Below are positions 62,106-64,000 of a stretch of 64,000 nucleotides of DNA, one piece after another (position 1 is the first letter of the stretch; each line of letters begins with the position of its first letter). The DNA is from Macrosoma leucophasiata (lineage: Eukaryota; Arthropoda; Insecta; Lepidoptera; Hedylidae), in the NCBI GenBank assembly GCA_036365455.1, contig JAWQUS010000010.1, forward strand, positions 24,352,501-24,416,500, read 5' to 3'. The notes beneath the pieces were generated by a model. It was given only the letters and a program-made list of their open reading frames with translations. It was not told the origin of the DNA and made no database searches. Both the position numbers and the translations under genes were made by a program.

Positions 62106-63378
62106 TAGGTTGGGGAAAAAGTTTCTTCGCATTTTTTAAGATAATTAAAAACATTTTTAATATAGTTTATTTAAATTTAACTAAAGTATGTATGTACCAT
62201 TTTGTTCGATAACCTTTTGCCATCTTGTAGGTAGGGACATGATCCCATTGCTATAAAAATTTTGGGACTTCTCATCAAAATACCGCGACAAGTGGATTTG
62301 GCAGTCCTCTCGGATGTTAACCTAACATTGCATAAAGAATTCTGAAGAGACCGAAACAGGTGGAAATCTGAAGGTGCAAGGTCAGGACTATACGGCGGAT
62401 GCATTAACACCTCCCAGCCAAACTCTCTTAATTTTTTTAGAGTGGCTATAGATGTGTGAGGTCTAGCGTTATCATGATGAAACACCACACCCCTTCTGTT
62501 GATCAATTCCGGCCGCTTTTCTCAACTTCTTGCTTTAATCTCATCAGTTGTTCGCAGTAGAGTTCAGAATCGATAGTCCTGCCTGGTCGTAATAGCTCAT
62601 AATGAATAATGCCCTTCCAATCCCACCACACACACAACATCACCTTATTGCGAGTTAACCCGGTTTTCGCCACAGTCTGTGAAGCCTGACCGGCCTTTGA
62701 CCACGACCTTTTTCGCACGTTCTTGTCGTACGTGATCCACTTTTTATCACCAGTTATCAGCTTCTTCAAAAATGATTCGGTTTCATTACGTCGGAATAAA
62801 GAATCACAAATGAGTACACGGTTCATTAGGGGTTCCTTTAAGTGAGCTCGTGAGGTACCCAAATATCGAGTTTTTTTTTGTACCCAGCTTTTTTCAAATG
62901 CGCCAAAACTGTTTTGTCATCAATTCTCAGTTCTTCAGCTACGTCGTAACTACTGATATGTCGATCTTGCTCCACTTTTTCAAAAATGGCATCCATTTTA
63001 TCCGTAATAGGGCGACCAGAGCGAGGTGCATCTTTGACATCAAAATTTCCGGATTGTAAACGCTTAAACCAAATTTATGCTACTCTCACAGACACTGCAC
63101 TAGGTCCATAAACATCGCAAATTTTTTTTCGCGGATTGCTTTGCATTTTTACCTTTTTTGTAGTAAAATTTTAAAATGTATCGAATTTCTTCATTAGATT
63201 CACTCATCTTGATAGTACGAAAAACAAATGAAAATCACACATTTGTCTAATTTTAATTTGGAATTATGTTCTTTAAAATTTTAACTTTCAATGATACCAA
63301 AACCAGCCAGATACAAATACTACAGCCAAAGAGATTTTATTACAAGTTCATACATACTATAATGCGAAAAGACTTTTT
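62106..63378 (-). mobile_element. mariner element 2, right end truncated
   Basis: Same family as the mariner at 23745-24977. The left end TAGGTTGGGGAAAAAGTTTC is intact. The right end stops at GCGAAAAGACTTTTTT and lacks the last ~10 bp of the inverted repeat, so it should not be mobilisable. Confidence 0.85.
62177..63207 (-). pseudogene. mariner transposase, broken (copy 2)
   Basis: Keeps the region lost from copy 1 (HLKEPLMNRVLICDSLFRRN) and all three catalytic positions: TGDKKW, HHDNARPHTS and LAPSDFHLF, with DD34D spacing. Frames break near VEKSGRN (62503-62510) through a small deletion in the GCTTTTCTC run. They break again in the C-terminal part, where CTCTCGGATG lacks a T present in copy 1, and near the start codon at 63205-63207. 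The two copies have different lesions. Confidence 0.85.
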
Positions 63379-63499
63379 TAGAAAATTTTTAAAGTTTCCC
63401 GTCAAGCATCAAATATTTTTTGCGCCTACGCATCGGGTTGCATACGTCTGGCGGCTGCTAAACAGCTTAATTTAATTTCCTAATTACAAGTTTCGGTTT

Positions 63500-63597
63500 T
63501 TTTAACAAGCATTCAGTCCACATTGATGTTAAATGATAACTACAGCCTATAGACATCCACGAAAAGACCAGAGGTCCAAATGCAGATGCGTTATACA
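63500..63597 (-). repeat. Family 1 3' fragment
   Basis: TTAACAAGCATTCAGTCCAC, ACTACAGCCTATAGACATCC and GCAGATGCGTTA. Confidence 0.6.
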
Positions 63598-63890
63598 CTG
63601 CATATAAACATTTTTACCTGAAATGTCAAATGTAAATGCATTTCACGAGAAAAAAATTTAAGGCGGTATCTGTAGATCAGACTTCGCAAAAGTTGCTCTT
63701 CCATTCTATAGAGCGGTATCAATGGCCGCGAGCGTACTGCAGCTATTGTAAATAAGTATGCAAAGAGTCTCTTTTGACGAAAAATCAATTGCGCTGCGCC
63801 TTTTTTATAAAGTCATCCTAAAGAAAAAAGAAGTAGTTAATAAAAGTAAAGCTTTGTATATGTCCCAAACAATAATATTTTGCTGAAAGG

Positions 63891-64000
63891 TTCTTAATGT
63901 AATGATGGTGGAAAAAGGCAAACAGTTCTCAAGGATGTTAAGTGACAACTGCAGCCTATAGACATCGACGAAAAAATCAGAGGTCAAAATACTGATACGT
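63891..64000 (-). repeat. Family 1 3' part, cut by the window edge
   Basis: TTCTTAATGTAATGATGG, GTTAAGTGACAACTGCAGCC and AATCAGAGGTCAAAATACTG. Continues past the window. Confidence 0.6.

Overview
The window looks like nuclear DNA from a moth or butterfly (Lepidoptera). It is AT-rich, has no bacterial-style operons, and is packed with repeat types I associate with this order. These are tRNA-derived SINEs, Helitrons ending in CTAG|T, RTE- and Jockey/CR1-like LINE tails, mariners, foldback MITEs and a BEL/Pao LTR element. The species cannot be named from sequence alone. Most of the 64 kb is mobile-element sequence at different stages of decay. I found no complete host gene. The best candidates for host coding sequence are an unrecognised terminal-exon-like open frame at 60.2-60.7 kb (+) and a decayed tandem array of a small cysteine-rich coding unit at 18.1-20.4 kb (-).

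Layout. 0-16 kb: many copies of a ~285-bp SINE-like retroelement (called 'family 1' here, subfamilies A and B; sense strand starts ACTGGTGGTAG and ends in poly-A), LINE tails, an RTE fragment, tRNA-derived SINEs, Helitron pieces and a GC-rich island at 7.7 kb. 16-20.4 kb: a 325-bp tandem duplication and the cysteine-rich tandem array. 20.4-31 kb: two mariners, one inside a family 1A copy and one inside a family 1B copy that also carries an RTE fragment, plus foldback MITEs and a three-copy tandem duplication. 32-34.2 kb: a Helitron and a four-unit tandem array. 34.3-36 kb: a GC-rich block and the C-terminus of a LINE with a restriction-like endonuclease. 37.1-43.7 kb: a complete, very young BEL/Pao element. 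44-53.5 kb: foldback MITEs, SINEs and LINE tails. 54.0-56.0 kb: a 5'-truncated LINE with a nearly intact reverse transcriptase. 56-64 kb: a short foldback MITE, tRNA-like SINEs, the candidate host exon, a LINE tail and another broken mariner.

The most notable element is the BEL/Pao insertion. Its two 406-bp LTRs read identical, a 5-bp target duplication (ATTGT) flanks it, the primer site matches tRNA-Phe, and it has one uninterrupted 1434-codon frame. The reverse-transcriptase core and the start of RNase H are missing by an in-frame deletion. It therefore looks like a recently moved, non-autonomous element that keeps Gag, protease and integrase and borrows reverse transcriptase.

Short, nearly loopless perfect inverted repeats (stems of 8-19 bp) recur across the window. 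In at least one case the repeat is a snap-back insertion inside a LINE coding region. Family names for repeats come from sequence features and memory; no database search was run.
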